Shown here: one piece after another, positions 7,855 through 17,112 of the stretch | Position numbering within the stretch: position 1 is the stretch's first letter | How the letters are laid out: every line of letters starts with the position of its first letter | NCBI GenBank assembly: GCA_947624625.1 | Contig: CANQLD010000007.1 | Span: 1-38,290, forward strand | Origin: an uncultured Clostridia bacterium | GTDB lineage: Bacteria > Bacillota > Clostridia > TANB77 > CAG-465 | Direction of reading: 5' to 3' | DNA length: 38,290 nt | Position numbers and translations under genes: made by a program | Notes under the pieces: generated by a model | Seen by the model: the letters and a program-made list of their open reading frames with translations, nothing else | Databases searched by the model: none | What the model was told of the DNA's origin: nothing

Positions 7855-8817
7855 ATGATAAAAGACATATGTTTCATAATTATTGGATTTATTCTTTTAA
7901 TTATAGGGGCAGATGCCTTAGTAAAAGGCTCTAGTAATTTAGCAAAAAAATTTCATATACCAGAAGTTATTATTGGGCTTACCATTGTATGTATTGGTAC
8001 ATCTATGCCTGAGCTTATAATTACAATTACATCAGCTGCAAGAGGATATACCGATTTAATAGTTGGAAATGTAATTGGAAGTAATCTGTGTAATATATTG
8101 CTTATACTAGGTATTGCTGCTATTTTAAAACCAGTAAAAGTAGATAAAGATATAAAAAATATACATTTGCCAATTGCATTACTATCTACTTTATTTATAC
8201 TATTTATTGGTAACTTATCAATTGGTAGTGGAAAATACATTATTGGTAGAAGTGAAGGATTTATACTGCTTTTATTATTTTCAATATACTTCTCTTATCC
8301 TATAATTATTGCCGTAAAAGATATTATAAAAGTTGAGCATCAAAAAAGAAAACCAAGACAAGATATTAGTGTTATCACATCAACACTTCTTATTATAATT
8401 GGTATATTAATGCTAAAATATGGTGGAGATTTCGTAGTAGATGGTTGTGAAAATATTGCTTTAACTTTTGGAATTAGTCAAAGAGTTATTGGACTTACTA
8501 TTGTTGCAATAGGTACATCACTTCCAGAACTTGTTACTACAATAATTGCTACTATAAAAAAAGATACAAATATTGCAATTGGTAACTTAGTAGGTTCTTG
8601 TATGTTAAATTCTTTACTTATAATTGGAGTAGGTGCTGTTATAACACCACTAGTATTTTCAATTGAATTTAATATTAATTTAGTAATTCTTGCAATTGCA
8701 TTACTTTCAGTATGGCTTTTTTCAAATACTGGCAAAAAAGAAACGATTACTGGTGCAAATGGACTTATACTATTACTTATGTTTTTAGTATATTTTGTAA
8801 GATTATTTATAGAATAG
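7855..8817 (+). CDS. Calcium/sodium antiporter, CaCA family (YrbG-like)
   Basis: A 320-residue inner-membrane cation exchanger with about ten transmembrane segments. It shows the two inverted alpha repeats that define the CaCA superfamily. These are GLTIVCIGTSMPELIITI with GNVIGSNLCNILL (residues about 42-83), and GLTIVAIGTSLPELVTTI with GNLVGSCMLNSLLIIG (about 212-255). The acidic residues of the GTSxPE motifs coordinate the transported cation. The second repeat carries GSCMLN where GSNxxN is usual, a mild divergence. TTGGAGG precedes the ATG. It is monocistronic, convergent with addB and closed by a shared bidirectional terminator. Substrate specificity (Ca2+, Na+ or K+) cannot be read from sequence. 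Confidence 0.93.
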   Translation: MIKDICFIIIGFILLIIGADALVKGSSNLAKKFHIPEVIIGLTIVCIGTSMPELIITITSAARGYTDLIVGNVIGSNLCNILLILGIAAILKPVKVDKDIKNIHLPIALLSTLFILFIGNLSIGSGKYIIGRSEGFILLLLFSIYFSYPIIIAVKDIIKVEHQKRKPRQDISVITSTLLIIIGILMLKYGGDFVVDGCENIALTFGISQRVIGLTIVAIGTSLPELVTTIIATIKKDTNIAIGNLVGSCMLNSLLIIGVGAVITPLVFSIEFNINLVILAIALLSVWLFSNTGKKETITGANGLILLLMFLVYFVRLFIE

Positions 8818-8820
8818 AGA

Positions 8821-8847
8821 AAAAACTGGGAAAAAAACCCAGTTTTT
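8821..8847. terminator. Bidirectional terminator between the antiporter gene and addB
   Basis: A perfect ten-bp stem AAAAACTGGG/CCCAGTTTTT around an A7 loop, with T runs on both strands. Genes on both sides end within a few bases. Confidence 0.92.
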
Positions 8848-8850
8848 TTG

Positions 8851-11800
8851 TTAAAGTGTACTATTTTTTCTACATATGCTCATATATTTGCAATATTTAC
8901 AAGGATCTTTTCTTTTATTTGGAGCAATTTTTACAACACCACTTAGCATATCTTTTCCTATACTTGATATTATTTCTTCTACTTCATTTGTAAGTTCTAC
9001 AAACTCATCCTGTTCTAGTGCTCTTTTACTCTCTCCATTTAATGAACGTTTAGTTATATCTATCATCCTATTTTTTGAGTCGTCCATTTTTTTATCCATT
9101 TTATTAAGTATTTCTAAATCTTTTATAAATAATCCTTTAAGTCTTAATTTATTTATTATTTCTGCTTTAAGTTCCTCATCACTGCTTTCATAGCTTTTTA
9201 CATTTATTAAACTATCTGATAAATTAAAATATACACAAGCTGAAGGTAGTACTACCTTTTTATCCTCTTTATAATTTTTCATAAATACTGTAAGATAAGT
9301 TATTAATTGCAAAGATAATCCTTCTTTTATATCGTCTATTGAAAGTGATTTTAAAGATGATTTATAATCTACTACTCTAACATACTTCTTATCGTCATTT
9401 TCGTAAATATCTACTCTATCTATTTTACCAATTAAATTCATATAATAGTTATCATTTATTTTTATCTTAAGTGGTGCAATAATACCATCATTTTTAAACT
9501 CTATTTCATAGCCATAAGGTTTAAATTCACTTTGATTAAAACTTTTTGCAATTATTGCTACAACATTTTTCATAGTACTTACTAGTTTTTGTTTTAGTAT
9601 TACATATTTTATATTATCTTTATGTTTCTTTAGTACAATATTTATTTCGTCATTTATTATGCTTTGTAGTATTTCCAAATATTCTTCTTTTAATATTTCA
9701 TTTTCATCTATTATCTCTTGCCAAAATATACTGTTTTTAAGTAAATATTTAGAAAAGTCTTCTAATACATTGTGCATAAAAGTTCCAGTATCTAAAGATG
9801 TAATTTCATATTCTGCTCTTGGATTTATATTTAAAGAATACTGCATAAAATACGAAAATGGGCATTTTTTAAATAACTCTAGCCTTGATACACTTGTTGT
9901 AAGTAAATTTCCATATATCATTTCAACACTATTTTTATTTATAGGGGTATCGTCTTTAGTATAATTTAAAACTTGATTATATGCTTTATCAGCTTTAAAA
10001 TAATCATATAAAGCTACTTCTTTTTTATCAATGTTTCCACTAAGTACATTATTTGCAAACTTTCCAAAGATTTGCTCCTTTGAATACATATCGTATTTAC
10101 TATTTTCTTTATCTACAACATCACCAATTATTTCTATATCTAAGCATTGTTTTATTAAAGTAATTAAATTTGAAGGCCTTAATGCTTTTCCTGTCGAATC
10201 ACTTGAAAGTATTGAAATATTTAGTACATTAAGTGTATTAGAGATTGCTTCATAAATATTATATAGTCCCATATTTAATTTAGCTAAACTTGTTTCTTTA
10301 AATTCAATGTTTCTATTACTAAGTTTTTCTAATTCATAGTCTGAGAAAAATACATCTTCATCTACATTTTTAGGAAATACACCTTCATTTACAGAAACAA
10401 AATATGTTACTTTTTTAGGCTTTAATTTTGATACATTAATATCTACTATACTTACATTATCCATTGATGGTGGTATAGATTTTATATACATATCACTTAA
10501 CGAAATACTAAAAATTTGTGCAAAATCAGATATTTTTATTTTACTATCTTTATATACCTTTAATATAGCATCATAAATTTCATTTATTTTATCATATACT
10601 TGTTCTTCAAAAGATATATCTTCGTTTTTTAATTTCAACTTTTCATTTAGTTTATTATAATTTACAAATACATTATTTTCTTGCAAATGGTTATATATAG
10701 CCATAATTATATCTTTAACTGTAGAGCTACTTGCAAGAATTATATCATCATTAAATATTTCAAGTATTTTATTTCTTAGATTATTTAATTTTTCTAAATC
10801 ATATATATGTTCCCTTATAGATGTGTTATTTAACTCTAATTTTTTATTTAAATTATATTTGTAAATATTAAACTCATAAGAATAATTTTCAAGCTCAAAT
10901 ATATCTTCCTCAGATATATCATTTAGCCCTAATTTTAATATTGCAATTGCGTTTTCATATGTTAATTTTGTTTTGTATATATCAATCAATTTCTTAATAT
11001 AATCACATAACTTAGAACTTTGTATATTTCTTTTATAGTCAATATAATATGGAATATTATACTCATAAAATATTTTCTTTATAATATGATTATATCCTTG
11101 CGTATCAGTTGTATATATTACGAAATCATCATATTTATATCCTTGTCTAATTTTTTCTGAAATGTCTCTTGCTATATATCTTACTTCACTATATATATTT
11201 TCTTTAAGGTATAAATTTATGCTATCTTCTACTTTTTGTTTATTCTCTAAACTCGCAGAAAACAAGTTTTCACTTAAAAACTTTATACTTTCATTTGACT
11301 TACTATAATTATTATATAAAACATTATTAAAAACATAAGTATCGTTTTTATTACATATTTTTAGTAATTTTAAATATGTTTTATTTGTTGACTCAAATAT
11401 ATCGTCAGTATTTCCGCTTGATATATCAGTAGCAGAACTTATATCAGTTGTCAAAGCTATCGTAATATTTGCCCCTTGTTTTATAATTGTATCTATAAAT
11501 TCTAGTTCCTCATTTGTAAAATTGTTGTAGCCATCAAAGAAAATATTTTTTCCTTTAAATATATCACTTTGTTTTATATTTTTTGTAAAAAGTGACATTT
11601 CATCTATGTTATTTTTAAAAGTTTTCTTTAAATCTTCTAAATAAATAGAGTATATTTTTAGTATTTCTTTTAACTTTCCTTCTAATAGTTTATCGCTTAA
11701 CTCTAATTTGCTATACTCTTCTATATCAATTTTTTCTCTTTGAAATAAATCAATATAGTTATATAACTCTTCTAGAAAGCCTTGTTTTAAACATACATTT

Positions 11801-12126
11801 GAAAATATACTAAATGTATCTTGGTTTTCTAATACTGTTTTTGCTAAAAGTAATTTTTTATCTAATTTTGATAATCTATTACTTTCAAAATTTAAATTTT
11901 TTTCTTTTAAATAGTCCATAACAAAAGAAGATATAGTGGTAATATTTGCTCCTATTATTCCATCTAAATTTAACTCTTCCATAAACTGTTCTTCTGTTAT
12001 AGCACGTTTTTGAGATGGAACAAATAATATATCTTCTATACCATTATCTATATCTTTCTTTATTTTTTCATATATGTATTTACTTTTTCCACTTTTTGAT
12101 TTACCAAGTAAAAATTCAATTTCCAA
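8851..12126 (-). CDS. addB: ATP-dependent helicase/nuclease subunit B (AddB)
   Basis: AddB pairs with AddA to resect double-strand breaks for RecA-dependent repair and to recognise Chi. It has an N-terminal Walker-A-like GKSKSGKSKYIY (the family's only NTP-binding motif), an inactive helicase-like core and a C-terminal RecB-type nuclease with DRVDIYENDDKKYVRVVDYKSS. The four iron-sulfur Cys are present: one in ELFKKCPFSYFMQY and three in CKYCKYMSIC (C-x2-C-x5-C). Length is normal at about 1090. The ORF track starts at a GTG at 12135. The TTG at 12126 has a better placed AGGTGAT, so I choose it; the difference is three residues. It follows scpB with five bases between them. addA is not adjacent, which is unusual. 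Confidence 0.95.
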   Translation of the reverse strand: MEIEFLLGKSKSGKSKYIYEKIKKDIDNGIEDILFVPSQKRAITEEQFMEELNLDGIIGANITTISSFVMDYLKEKNLNFESNRLSKLDKKLLLAKTVLENQDTFSIFSNVCLKQGFLEELYNYIDLFQREKIDIEEYSKLELSDKLLEGKLKEILKIYSIYLEDLKKTFKNNIDEMSLFTKNIKQSDIFKGKNIFFDGYNNFTNEELEFIDTIIKQGANITIALTTDISSATDISSGNTDDIFESTNKTYLKLLKICNKNDTYVFNNVLYNNYSKSNESIKFLSENLFSASLENKQKVEDSINLYLKENIYSEVRYIARDISEKIRQGYKYDDFVIYTTDTQGYNHIIKKIFYEYNIPYYIDYKRNIQSSKLCDYIKKLIDIYKTKLTYENAIAILKLGLNDISEEDIFELENYSYEFNIYKYNLNKKLELNNTSIREHIYDLEKLNNLRNKILEIFNDDIILASSSTVKDIIMAIYNHLQENNVFVNYNKLNEKLKLKNEDISFEEQVYDKINEIYDAILKVYKDSKIKISDFAQIFSISLSDMYIKSIPPSMDNVSIVDINVSKLKPKKVTYFVSVNEGVFPKNVDEDVFFSDYELEKLSNRNIEFKETSLAKLNMGLYNIYEAISNTLNVLNISILSSDSTGKALRPSNLITLIKQCLDIEIIGDVVDKENSKYDMYSKEQIFGKFANNVLSGNIDKKEVALYDYFKADKAYNQVLNYTKDDTPINKNSVEMIYGNLLTTSVSRLELFKKCPFSYFMQYSLNINPRAEYEITSLDTGTFMHNVLEDFSKYLLKNSIFWQEIIDENEILKEEYLEILQSIINDEINIVLKKHKDNIKYVILKQKLVSTMKNVVAIIAKSFNQSEFKPYGYEIEFKNDGIIAPLKIKINDNYYMNLIGKIDRVDIYENDDKKYVRVVDYKSSLKSLSIDDIKEGLSLQLITYLTVFMKNYKEDKKVVLPSACVYFNLSDSLINVKSYESSDEELKAEIINKLRLKGLFIKDLEILNKMDKKMDDSKNRMIDITKRSLNGESKRALEQDEFVELTNEVEEIISSIGKDMLSGVVKIAPNKRKDPCKYCKYMSICRKNSTL

Positions 12127-12140
12127 ATTAATCACCTATT

Positions 12141-12716
12141 TTACTCTTCTTTTATTTTTTCTTCATCTTCTCCATTTTCAAAGTCTGTTACAAGTAGTTG
12201 CTCATCTTTTATTCTTATTTCATCAAAACTTGGTAGTTCTTCTACTGTATTTATACCACAAGATTTCAAAAAATCACTAGTTACACTATATGCTGCAGGT
12301 CTACCTGGTAAGTTTAGCCTTGCAACTTCTTCTATTAGTCCGCATTCAAGTAATCTACTTACTGAAAAATCACTATTTACTCCCCTTATTTTCTCTATTT
12401 CTGACTTAGTTATTTTTGGATTATATGCAACAATACTTAAAGTTTCCATTGCAGCATTAGACAAGTTTTGTCTTTTTGTATTTTCTACAAACTTATTTAC
12501 TTGTTCATAATATTTTTTGTTGGTTACAAGTTGATATTTATCATTTACAACAACTAAATTAATTCCTGTTTTATCATTATATTTATTTGCTAATGAATAT
12601 ATTGCCTCTTTAACACTTTCTTCTTCTACTTGCAAAGTATTAGAAAGTTCTTCAACTGATATTTCCCTTCCAAGTGCAAATAACACTGCTTCAACTACAT
12701 TTTCTATATTTTCCAT
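12141..12716 (-). CDS. scpB: Segregation and condensation protein B
   Basis: ScpB dimers bind the kleisin ScpA and regulate the Smc condensin that organises and separates the chromosome. The 191 residues fit the family. Two winged-helix domains are evident, the second with AMETLSIVAYNPKITKSEIEKIRG, and the family block GLPGRPAAY appears here as LPGRPAAYSVTSDF. The C-terminus is acidic. Its usual partner scpA is not in the window; instead the gene is transcribed into addB. A promoter lies at 12751-12779. Confidence 0.95.
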   Translation of the reverse strand: MENIENVVEAVLFALGREISVEELSNTLQVEEESVKEAIYSLANKYNDKTGINLVVVNDKYQLVTNKKYYEQVNKFVENTKRQNLSNAAMETLSIVAYNPKITKSEIEKIRGVNSDFSVSRLLECGLIEEVARLNLPGRPAAYSVTSDFLKSCGINTVEELPSFDEIRIKDEQLLVTDFENGEDEEKIKEE

Positions 12717-12750
12717 AACTTTATTTCTCCATTTCTTAATCGATAACTAT

Positions 12751-12779
12751 ATATTACTACAAAAATTGCCATTTTACAA
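12751..12779 (-). promoter_or_regulatory. Probable promoter of scpB-addB
   Basis: Minus-strand TTGTAA and TAATAT are separated by 17 bases, about 35 bases before the scpB start. Confidence 0.45.
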
Positions 12780-12830
12780 GTCTTGTACACATATATAATA
12801 CAAGGAAAATAAAAAGCTTTAATATAATAA

Positions 12831-14054
12831 TTAATTATCTATATACTTGTCATCTAGCAACCAATCTATTAAATTTATTTTTCTTATTCCCTCAAAATCG
12901 GCATCTAAATCATCATCCATAGTTAATATATATTTTGGATAATTATCATTTATTTTTTTTAATGGTAATAATTCTCTTTGTAAAGTTTCCTCATCTCTAG
13001 TGGTTAATGCTACTTGATAATAAATTGTATTTTTTGAATTTTGTGCAACAAAATCAACTTCTAAATCATCAATTTTTCCTATATATACTTTATACCCTCT
13101 TCTTAAAAGTTCAAGATATACAACATTTTCTATTATATGCCCCATATCTCTACCAGCTTTTTGTCCTAACATATGGTATCTTAACCCCATATCTACACCA
13201 TAATATTTTTCTTGCGTTCTTAAATACTCTTTGCCTTTTATATCAAATCTATTTACCTTGTATATTATATAACTATTTATTAAAGCTTCAATATAATTAG
13301 ATATAGTATTATATGAATTATTTTTATTTACACCTTCAATACTATTACTTATATTTTTTATACTTGTTCTACTTCCTATATTATCATATATATATTTTAC
13401 TACTTTTTCCAATATAACTTTATCTGTTATTCCATTTCTTTGCATTACATCTTTAAATAATATAGTATTATATATTCCATCTAAAAATAGTTCAATATTA
13501 TTAGGATTTGCTTTATATAAATCTATTGCTTGTGGAAATGAACTAAATTGTAGATAATTTCTAAACTTTTTATTTATATCACTTTTTTCATCAAATGCAT
13601 ATAAATATTGTTTAAAAGACAAAGGCAACATCTTTACTTCAATATATCTTCCCGTTAATAATGTGGCAAGTTCTGAAGAAAGCAAATATGCATTAGAACC
13701 AGTTATATATATATCTATATTTTCATCTAAGAATAGACTATCTACAGTCTTTTCAAATTCATTAACATTTTGTATTTCATCAAGAAAAACATAGTTCTTT
13801 TTATTTTTTACAATTTTATTTTTTATATATTGATACAATATTTTTCTATCTTGTAACTTTTCATTATCTGAATCTTCAAAATTTATTGATATTATTTGAG
13901 AAGTCTCTACTCCCACTTCTTTCAAATAATCTTGATATATTTTAAATAAAGTAGATTTTCCACATCTTCTAATACCAGTTATAACTTTTATAATATGTTG
14001 GTCTTTAAAATTTTTTAATATTGATAAATATTCATCTCTTTTTATTAACTTCAT
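12831..14054 (-). CDS. AAA_14/DUF4143 family ATPase
   Basis: A 407-residue P-loop protein with Walker A GIRRCGKST (residues about 26-34), Walker B YVFLDEIQ (about 92) and a sensor-like TGSNAYLL (about 117), followed by the C-terminal DUF4143 domain. DUF4143 carries an ELLRRGY/EVDFVAQ block similar to restriction-like nuclease folds. These proteins are common, often multicopy, in Firmicutes and archaea. Their role is unsettled; links to mobile DNA and to toxin-like or defence functions have been suggested. Here it is monocistronic. TAAGGAGA precedes the ATG. The promoter at 14076-14104 abuts a perfect 28-bp palindrome, which suggests specific control. Confidence 0.93.
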   Translation of the reverse strand: MKLIKRDEYLSILKNFKDQHIIKVITGIRRCGKSTLFKIYQDYLKEVGVETSQIISINFEDSDNEKLQDRKILYQYIKNKIVKNKKNYVFLDEIQNVNEFEKTVDSLFLDENIDIYITGSNAYLLSSELATLLTGRYIEVKMLPLSFKQYLYAFDEKSDINKKFRNYLQFSSFPQAIDLYKANPNNIELFLDGIYNTILFKDVMQRNGITDKVILEKVVKYIYDNIGSRTSIKNISNSIEGVNKNNSYNTISNYIEALINSYIIYKVNRFDIKGKEYLRTQEKYYGVDMGLRYHMLGQKAGRDMGHIIENVVYLELLRRGYKVYIGKIDDLEVDFVAQNSKNTIYYQVALTTRDEETLQRELLPLKKINDNYPKYILTMDDDLDADFEGIRKINLIDWLLDDKYIDN

Positions 14055-14075
14055 AATTATCTTCTCCTTACTATT

Positions 14076-14104
14076 ATTTTACTACTGTTTTTCCCTTTTG
14101 TCAA
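14076..14104 (-). promoter_or_regulatory. Sigma-A promoter of the AAA_14 ATPase gene
   Basis: Minus-strand TTGACA (14104-14099) and TAAAAT (14081-14076) are 17 bases apart. The last two bases of the upstream palindrome overlap the -35. Confidence 0.75.
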
Positions 14105-14130
14105 GTTTTTTCAAAATTTTGAAAAAACTT
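14103..14130. promoter_or_regulatory. Perfect 28-bp palindrome overlapping the -35 (possible operator)
   Basis: The sequence AAGTTTTTTCAAAA is followed by its exact reverse complement with no centre base, giving 28 bases of perfect dyad symmetry. It occupies about -36 to -63 of the ATPase promoter, touching the -35 hexamer. As RNA it would make a hairpin, but no gene ends nearby on either strand to need a terminator. The operon upstream already has its own terminator at 14163-14204. An operator or UP-element role is therefore more likely. Confidence 0.6.
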
Positions 14131-14162
14131 CCTGATTTTACGTACTTTTTTCATTTATTTGA

Positions 14163-14204
14163 AATAATACCTAATATCATTTTTATCTGATATTAGGTAT
14201 TATT
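14163..14204 (-). terminator. Strong hairpin terminator of the rpiB-like/acyl-CoA ligase operon
   Basis: Seventeen-base arms (AATAATACCTAATATCA and its exact complement) enclose an eight-base loop and start just after the ligase stop codon. The T tract is short, but the stem is one of the strongest in the window. Confidence 0.85.
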
Positions 14205-14205
14205 A

Positions 14206-15933
14206 CTATTTATTCTTTTCCTTATCTTTGTTTAACTCAACATATCTTTTTATTTTCATTGTTGTAGTTTTTACAAATGCATCCTTTTTAATTTCAACTT
14301 CTTTTACTGCTTTATATGGTACCATTGTCCTATTTATTTCTTTTACTTTTTCCCATATTTCTTTATGTATTTCTTCATCACTAGGTCTATTATCGCCATA
14401 TTTTTCAGTAATATATTCTTCATCTAATGTAACTTTAGCAACAACTAATAATTCATTTTTATTCTTTGGATCTTTTTTGCCATATACCATTGACTCTTCA
14501 ACAAGTGGTATTTTGTTAATTTCAAATTCAATTTCCTCTGGGAATATATTTTTACCGTTTGAAGTAACAATAACATTCTTACTTCTACCTGATATAATTA
14601 AATTTCCTTGAGAATCAAAATATCCAACATCTCCAGTATAGAACCAACCCTTACGAAGTGCTTTTTTAGTATTTTCTTCATCCTTGTAATAGCCCATCAT
14701 AATGTTGTCACCTTTTACAATGATTTCACCTACATTACTGTTTTCATCAGTATTCTCACTTAAATCAATCCTAATTTCAACACCATGAACAGGTTTACCA
14801 ACAGTACCTGCTACTCTATTATCAAATGCAGTTCCTGCAATTAATGGAGAAGCTTCTGTAATTCCATAACCTTGATAGAAGTAGAAACCATATGATTCCA
14901 TTTTTCTAATTAATTCTTTATCTACTGGCGCTGCACCACAGAAAATATGTCTTAGATTTCCGCCAAAAGTTTCATGTACCTTTTTAAATACTTGTTTTCT
15001 TAAATCAATTCCAATTTTGCTAAGACCTGTTGTAACTTTGCTTACTTTTTTTATCATATTTTCTTTTCCTGTTTCTTTAATTGCTTTTTCAATTTTTTTA
15101 TTGATATTTTCAATTAATGCAGGAACTGCAAATAGACAATCAGGCTTAACCTCTTTTAAATTCTTAGCTATATATTTTAGTCCTTCACAGATAGCAATTC
15201 TTGAGCCACAACTTGTTCCATAAATATACACAAGAGAAAACTCATATGTATGGTGCATTGGAAGTACTGAAAGATAAGTATAATCGTGCATTTTTGGTAC
15301 TAGGCAGTAACAAGCAACAGTATTTGCACATAAATTTCTATGATTAAGCATTACTCCCTTAGCAGTAGCAGTTGTACCAGATGTAAATAGCAAAATCTTG
15401 AATTCTTCTCTATCTATTTCAATATCTATATATTTTGTATTTCCAGTGTCAAGTAATTCTTTTCCTTCTACTACTAATTCATCTAAAGAATATGACATAC
15501 TATCGCTTTTTTCTTTATTCATATCAATATATACCATATCTTTAGGTAAATCTTTTCTTATTTCATCAATTAGTTCTTTTTTCCTGCTTGAATAAACAAT
15601 ACAATTTGCCTCAGACCTTTTAAGTAGATTTAATATTTCATTTGCTGGTAATTCTTTATCTAATGGTACAATAATACCAACTCCACATACAACAGCCATA
15701 TATGTCATATACCATCTATAACTGTTTTCTCCTATTACAGCTACTCTTTTGTCTTTTAAATTTAACTTTTCTAACATTATTGTTCCAAGTGAATTTACAT
15801 CTTCCTTAACCTTTGCATATGTAATTTCTTGAAACTCTGTATGTTTACCATCTTTTTCAAGAAAAGCTACCCTATCTTTATACATATCACATTTTATATT
15901 TATTATATCCTTTAGTGAATTCATTTCTTCCAT
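14206..15933 (-). CDS. AMP-binding acyl-CoA ligase (FadD-like)
   Basis: An ANL-superfamily enzyme that adenylates a carboxylate, most likely a long-chain fatty acid, and transfers it to CoA. Motifs: P-loop LLFTSGTTATAKGVMLNH (near residue 185), YQGYGITEASP (A5, near 340), WFYTGDVG (about 415), GRSKNVIVTSNGKNIFPEEIE (hinge and A8, about 435), and a C-terminal lysine in FVKTTTMKIKR. The ORF track starts at a TTG at 15951. The ATG at 15933 has AGGGGG ten bases upstream and is the better start, giving 575 residues. The rejected TTG would overlap the stop of the upstream isomerase gene. The pairing with an RpiB-like isomerase is not an obvious pathway. Confidence 0.92.
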   Translation of the reverse strand: MEEMNSLKDIINIKCDMYKDRVAFLEKDGKHTEFQEITYAKVKEDVNSLGTIMLEKLNLKDKRVAVIGENSYRWYMTYMAVVCGVGIIVPLDKELPANEILNLLKRSEANCIVYSSRKKELIDEIRKDLPKDMVYIDMNKEKSDSMSYSLDELVVEGKELLDTGNTKYIDIEIDREEFKILLFTSGTTATAKGVMLNHRNLCANTVACYCLVPKMHDYTYLSVLPMHHTYEFSLVYIYGTSCGSRIAICEGLKYIAKNLKEVKPDCLFAVPALIENINKKIEKAIKETGKENMIKKVSKVTTGLSKIGIDLRKQVFKKVHETFGGNLRHIFCGAAPVDKELIRKMESYGFYFYQGYGITEASPLIAGTAFDNRVAGTVGKPVHGVEIRIDLSENTDENSNVGEIIVKGDNIMMGYYKDEENTKKALRKGWFYTGDVGYFDSQGNLIISGRSKNVIVTSNGKNIFPEEIEFEINKIPLVEESMVYGKKDPKNKNELLVVAKVTLDEEYITEKYGDNRPSDEEIHKEIWEKVKEINRTMVPYKAVKEVEIKKDAFVKTTTMKIKRYVELNKDKEKNK

Positions 15934-15947
15934 AACTATTTTCCCCC

Positions 15948-16586
15948 TCAATCTAATATATTTCTTAAGAAATCAGATATTTCTTTATCCTTGCTATTTT
16001 CAAAGAAATACTCTTTAAATTTATCACCAGAAATCGCACCCTTTAGTAAATCTTTATCAAGTTCTTTTAATATTTCTATCATATTTTTATATGTTACTTT
16101 CTTAACTTCATCTAAAATCTTTTTGTTTTTTTGTTCAGGAATAGCTCTTTCTTTTGGATATCCTTTGCCACTTTCTTCTTCAAATAACTTTTCAAAAATA
16201 TATTTTAAATTAAGTTCAGCTCCCCAACCAAACCCTTTTGCAAATGGTAGGGCTATAGCATTTCCATCATTTATTTGGGAAAACATATATGCATCACTTG
16301 AATCAACTATATGTCCGCAAATTACATTCGGAAATGAATTTAGTGCAAGCATTGCTCCTTCTCCAGTACCACAACCAGTAACGACATAATCAACTACTTG
16401 ACTGTTTAGAAGTATCGCTGCAAGTATTCCAACTTGTACATATGTAAGACTATTCTTGTCTTCGTCACTATACATGCCAAAATTTATTACTTGATAACCC
16501 TTTTTATCACAAACTTCTTTTAAAGCATCATATATAACTTTATTTTTTGATGCTTGACTATTTTCATTAATTAAAGCTATCTTCAT
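15948..16586 (-). CDS. RpiB/LacA/LacB family sugar-phosphate isomerase
   Basis: 212 residues. It resembles ribose-5-phosphate isomerase B and galactose-6-phosphate isomerase. The N-terminus is KIALINENSQASKNK and the active-site loop VVTGCGTGEGAMLALNSFPNV (residues 68-88) carries the expected catalytic Cys. It is longer than RpiB (about 150) because of a C-terminal helical extension from about residue 135, typical of a Firmicute subgroup annotated only to family level. The substrate is therefore not certain. It is the first gene of a two-gene operon with the acyl-CoA ligase. GAGGTG precedes the ATG and a promoter lies at 16612-16640. Confidence 0.88.
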   Translation of the reverse strand: MKIALINENSQASKNKVIYDALKEVCDKKGYQVINFGMYSDEDKNSLTYVQVGILAAILLNSQVVDYVVTGCGTGEGAMLALNSFPNVICGHIVDSSDAYMFSQINDGNAIALPFAKGFGWGAELNLKYIFEKLFEEESGKGYPKERAIPEQKNKKILDEVKKVTYKNMIEILKELDKDLLKGAISGDKFKEYFFENSKDKEISDFLRNILD

Positions 16587-16611
16587 AAACCGTACACCTC
16601 ATTTGGTATAT

Positions 16612-16640
16612 ATTCTATCATAAAAAAAAAATAAATACAA
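16612..16640 (-). promoter_or_regulatory. Promoter of the isomerase/ligase operon
   Basis: Minus-strand TTGTAT and TAGAAT are separated by 17 bases, about 26 bases before the start codon. It is divergent from the promoter at 16683-16711. Confidence 0.6.
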
Positions 16641-16682
16641 CATAATTACAATTTTTTAAAATTAGTTCAATATTATGTAAAA

Positions 16683-16711
16683 TTGACTTTTTTTGGATTT
16701 TGTGATATAAT
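16683..16711 (+). promoter_or_regulatory. Consensus promoter of the small membrane protein gene
   Basis: TTGACT and TATAAT with a 17-base spacer and an extended TGA before the -10. The -10 region is nearly identical to that at 1315-1320. Confidence 0.75.
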
Positions 16712-16749
16712 AATAGTTAAGAAAATATATTTTTAGGAGGATTTGAATA

Positions 16750-17112
16750 ATGAAAACGAACAAAAAGCTCTGTGTTGAGCCCAAGCGGTTTATAACTTTC
16801 ATCTTGATTAGCACTTTGGTGGCAATTTTGTCGCTTTGCGTACTAATCCCACTTTTTAGGTTATGGTTCTTTAACGTAGACATGAACATCTTTGGTTTAA
16901 CCTCTGAAGAAGCTTACCAGGCAATAATGACTAAGAGGTTGGCATTTGCAAATGCAAGTAGTTTTAACAACTGGTTATACTATTTGCCGACCTTAAGCAA
17001 AATGTTACTTGGTGCAGTTTCAATAATGACTTTCTTAGCTGCCACTGTAGGTAGTTGGAACCTTATCGTCTATGCTATGAAGTGTCAAGCAATGGCTAAA
17101 AAAAGGTCCTAG
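16750..17112 (+). CDS. Small two-TM membrane protein of atypical base composition
   Basis: A 120-residue protein with transmembrane segments at about residues 14-38 and 80-105, a short outside loop (NVDMNIFGLTSEEAYQAIMTKRL) and a basic C-terminal end (MAKKRS). I do not recognise a family. TAGGAGG precedes the ATG by eight bases. The stop codon lies inside the terminator stem, so gene and terminator are tightly packed. By eye the codons are clearly richer in G and C than its neighbours (CTC, GAG, CCC, AAG, CGG at the start), suggesting transfer or different expression demand. It lies between a metabolic operon and a sporulation pair, neither of which suggests a role. Confidence 0.8.
   Translation: MKTNKKLCVEPKRFITFILISTLVAILSLCVLIPLFRLWFFNVDMNIFGLTSEEAYQAIMTKRLAFANASSFNNWLYYLPTLSKMLLGAVSIMTFLAATVGSWNLIVYAMKCQAMAKKRS

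Noticed and set aside
12784-12816. CTTGTA...TACAAG inverted repeat after the AAA_14 gene.
   Set aside because: Short arms and no T tract on either strand; too weak to call a terminator or operator.
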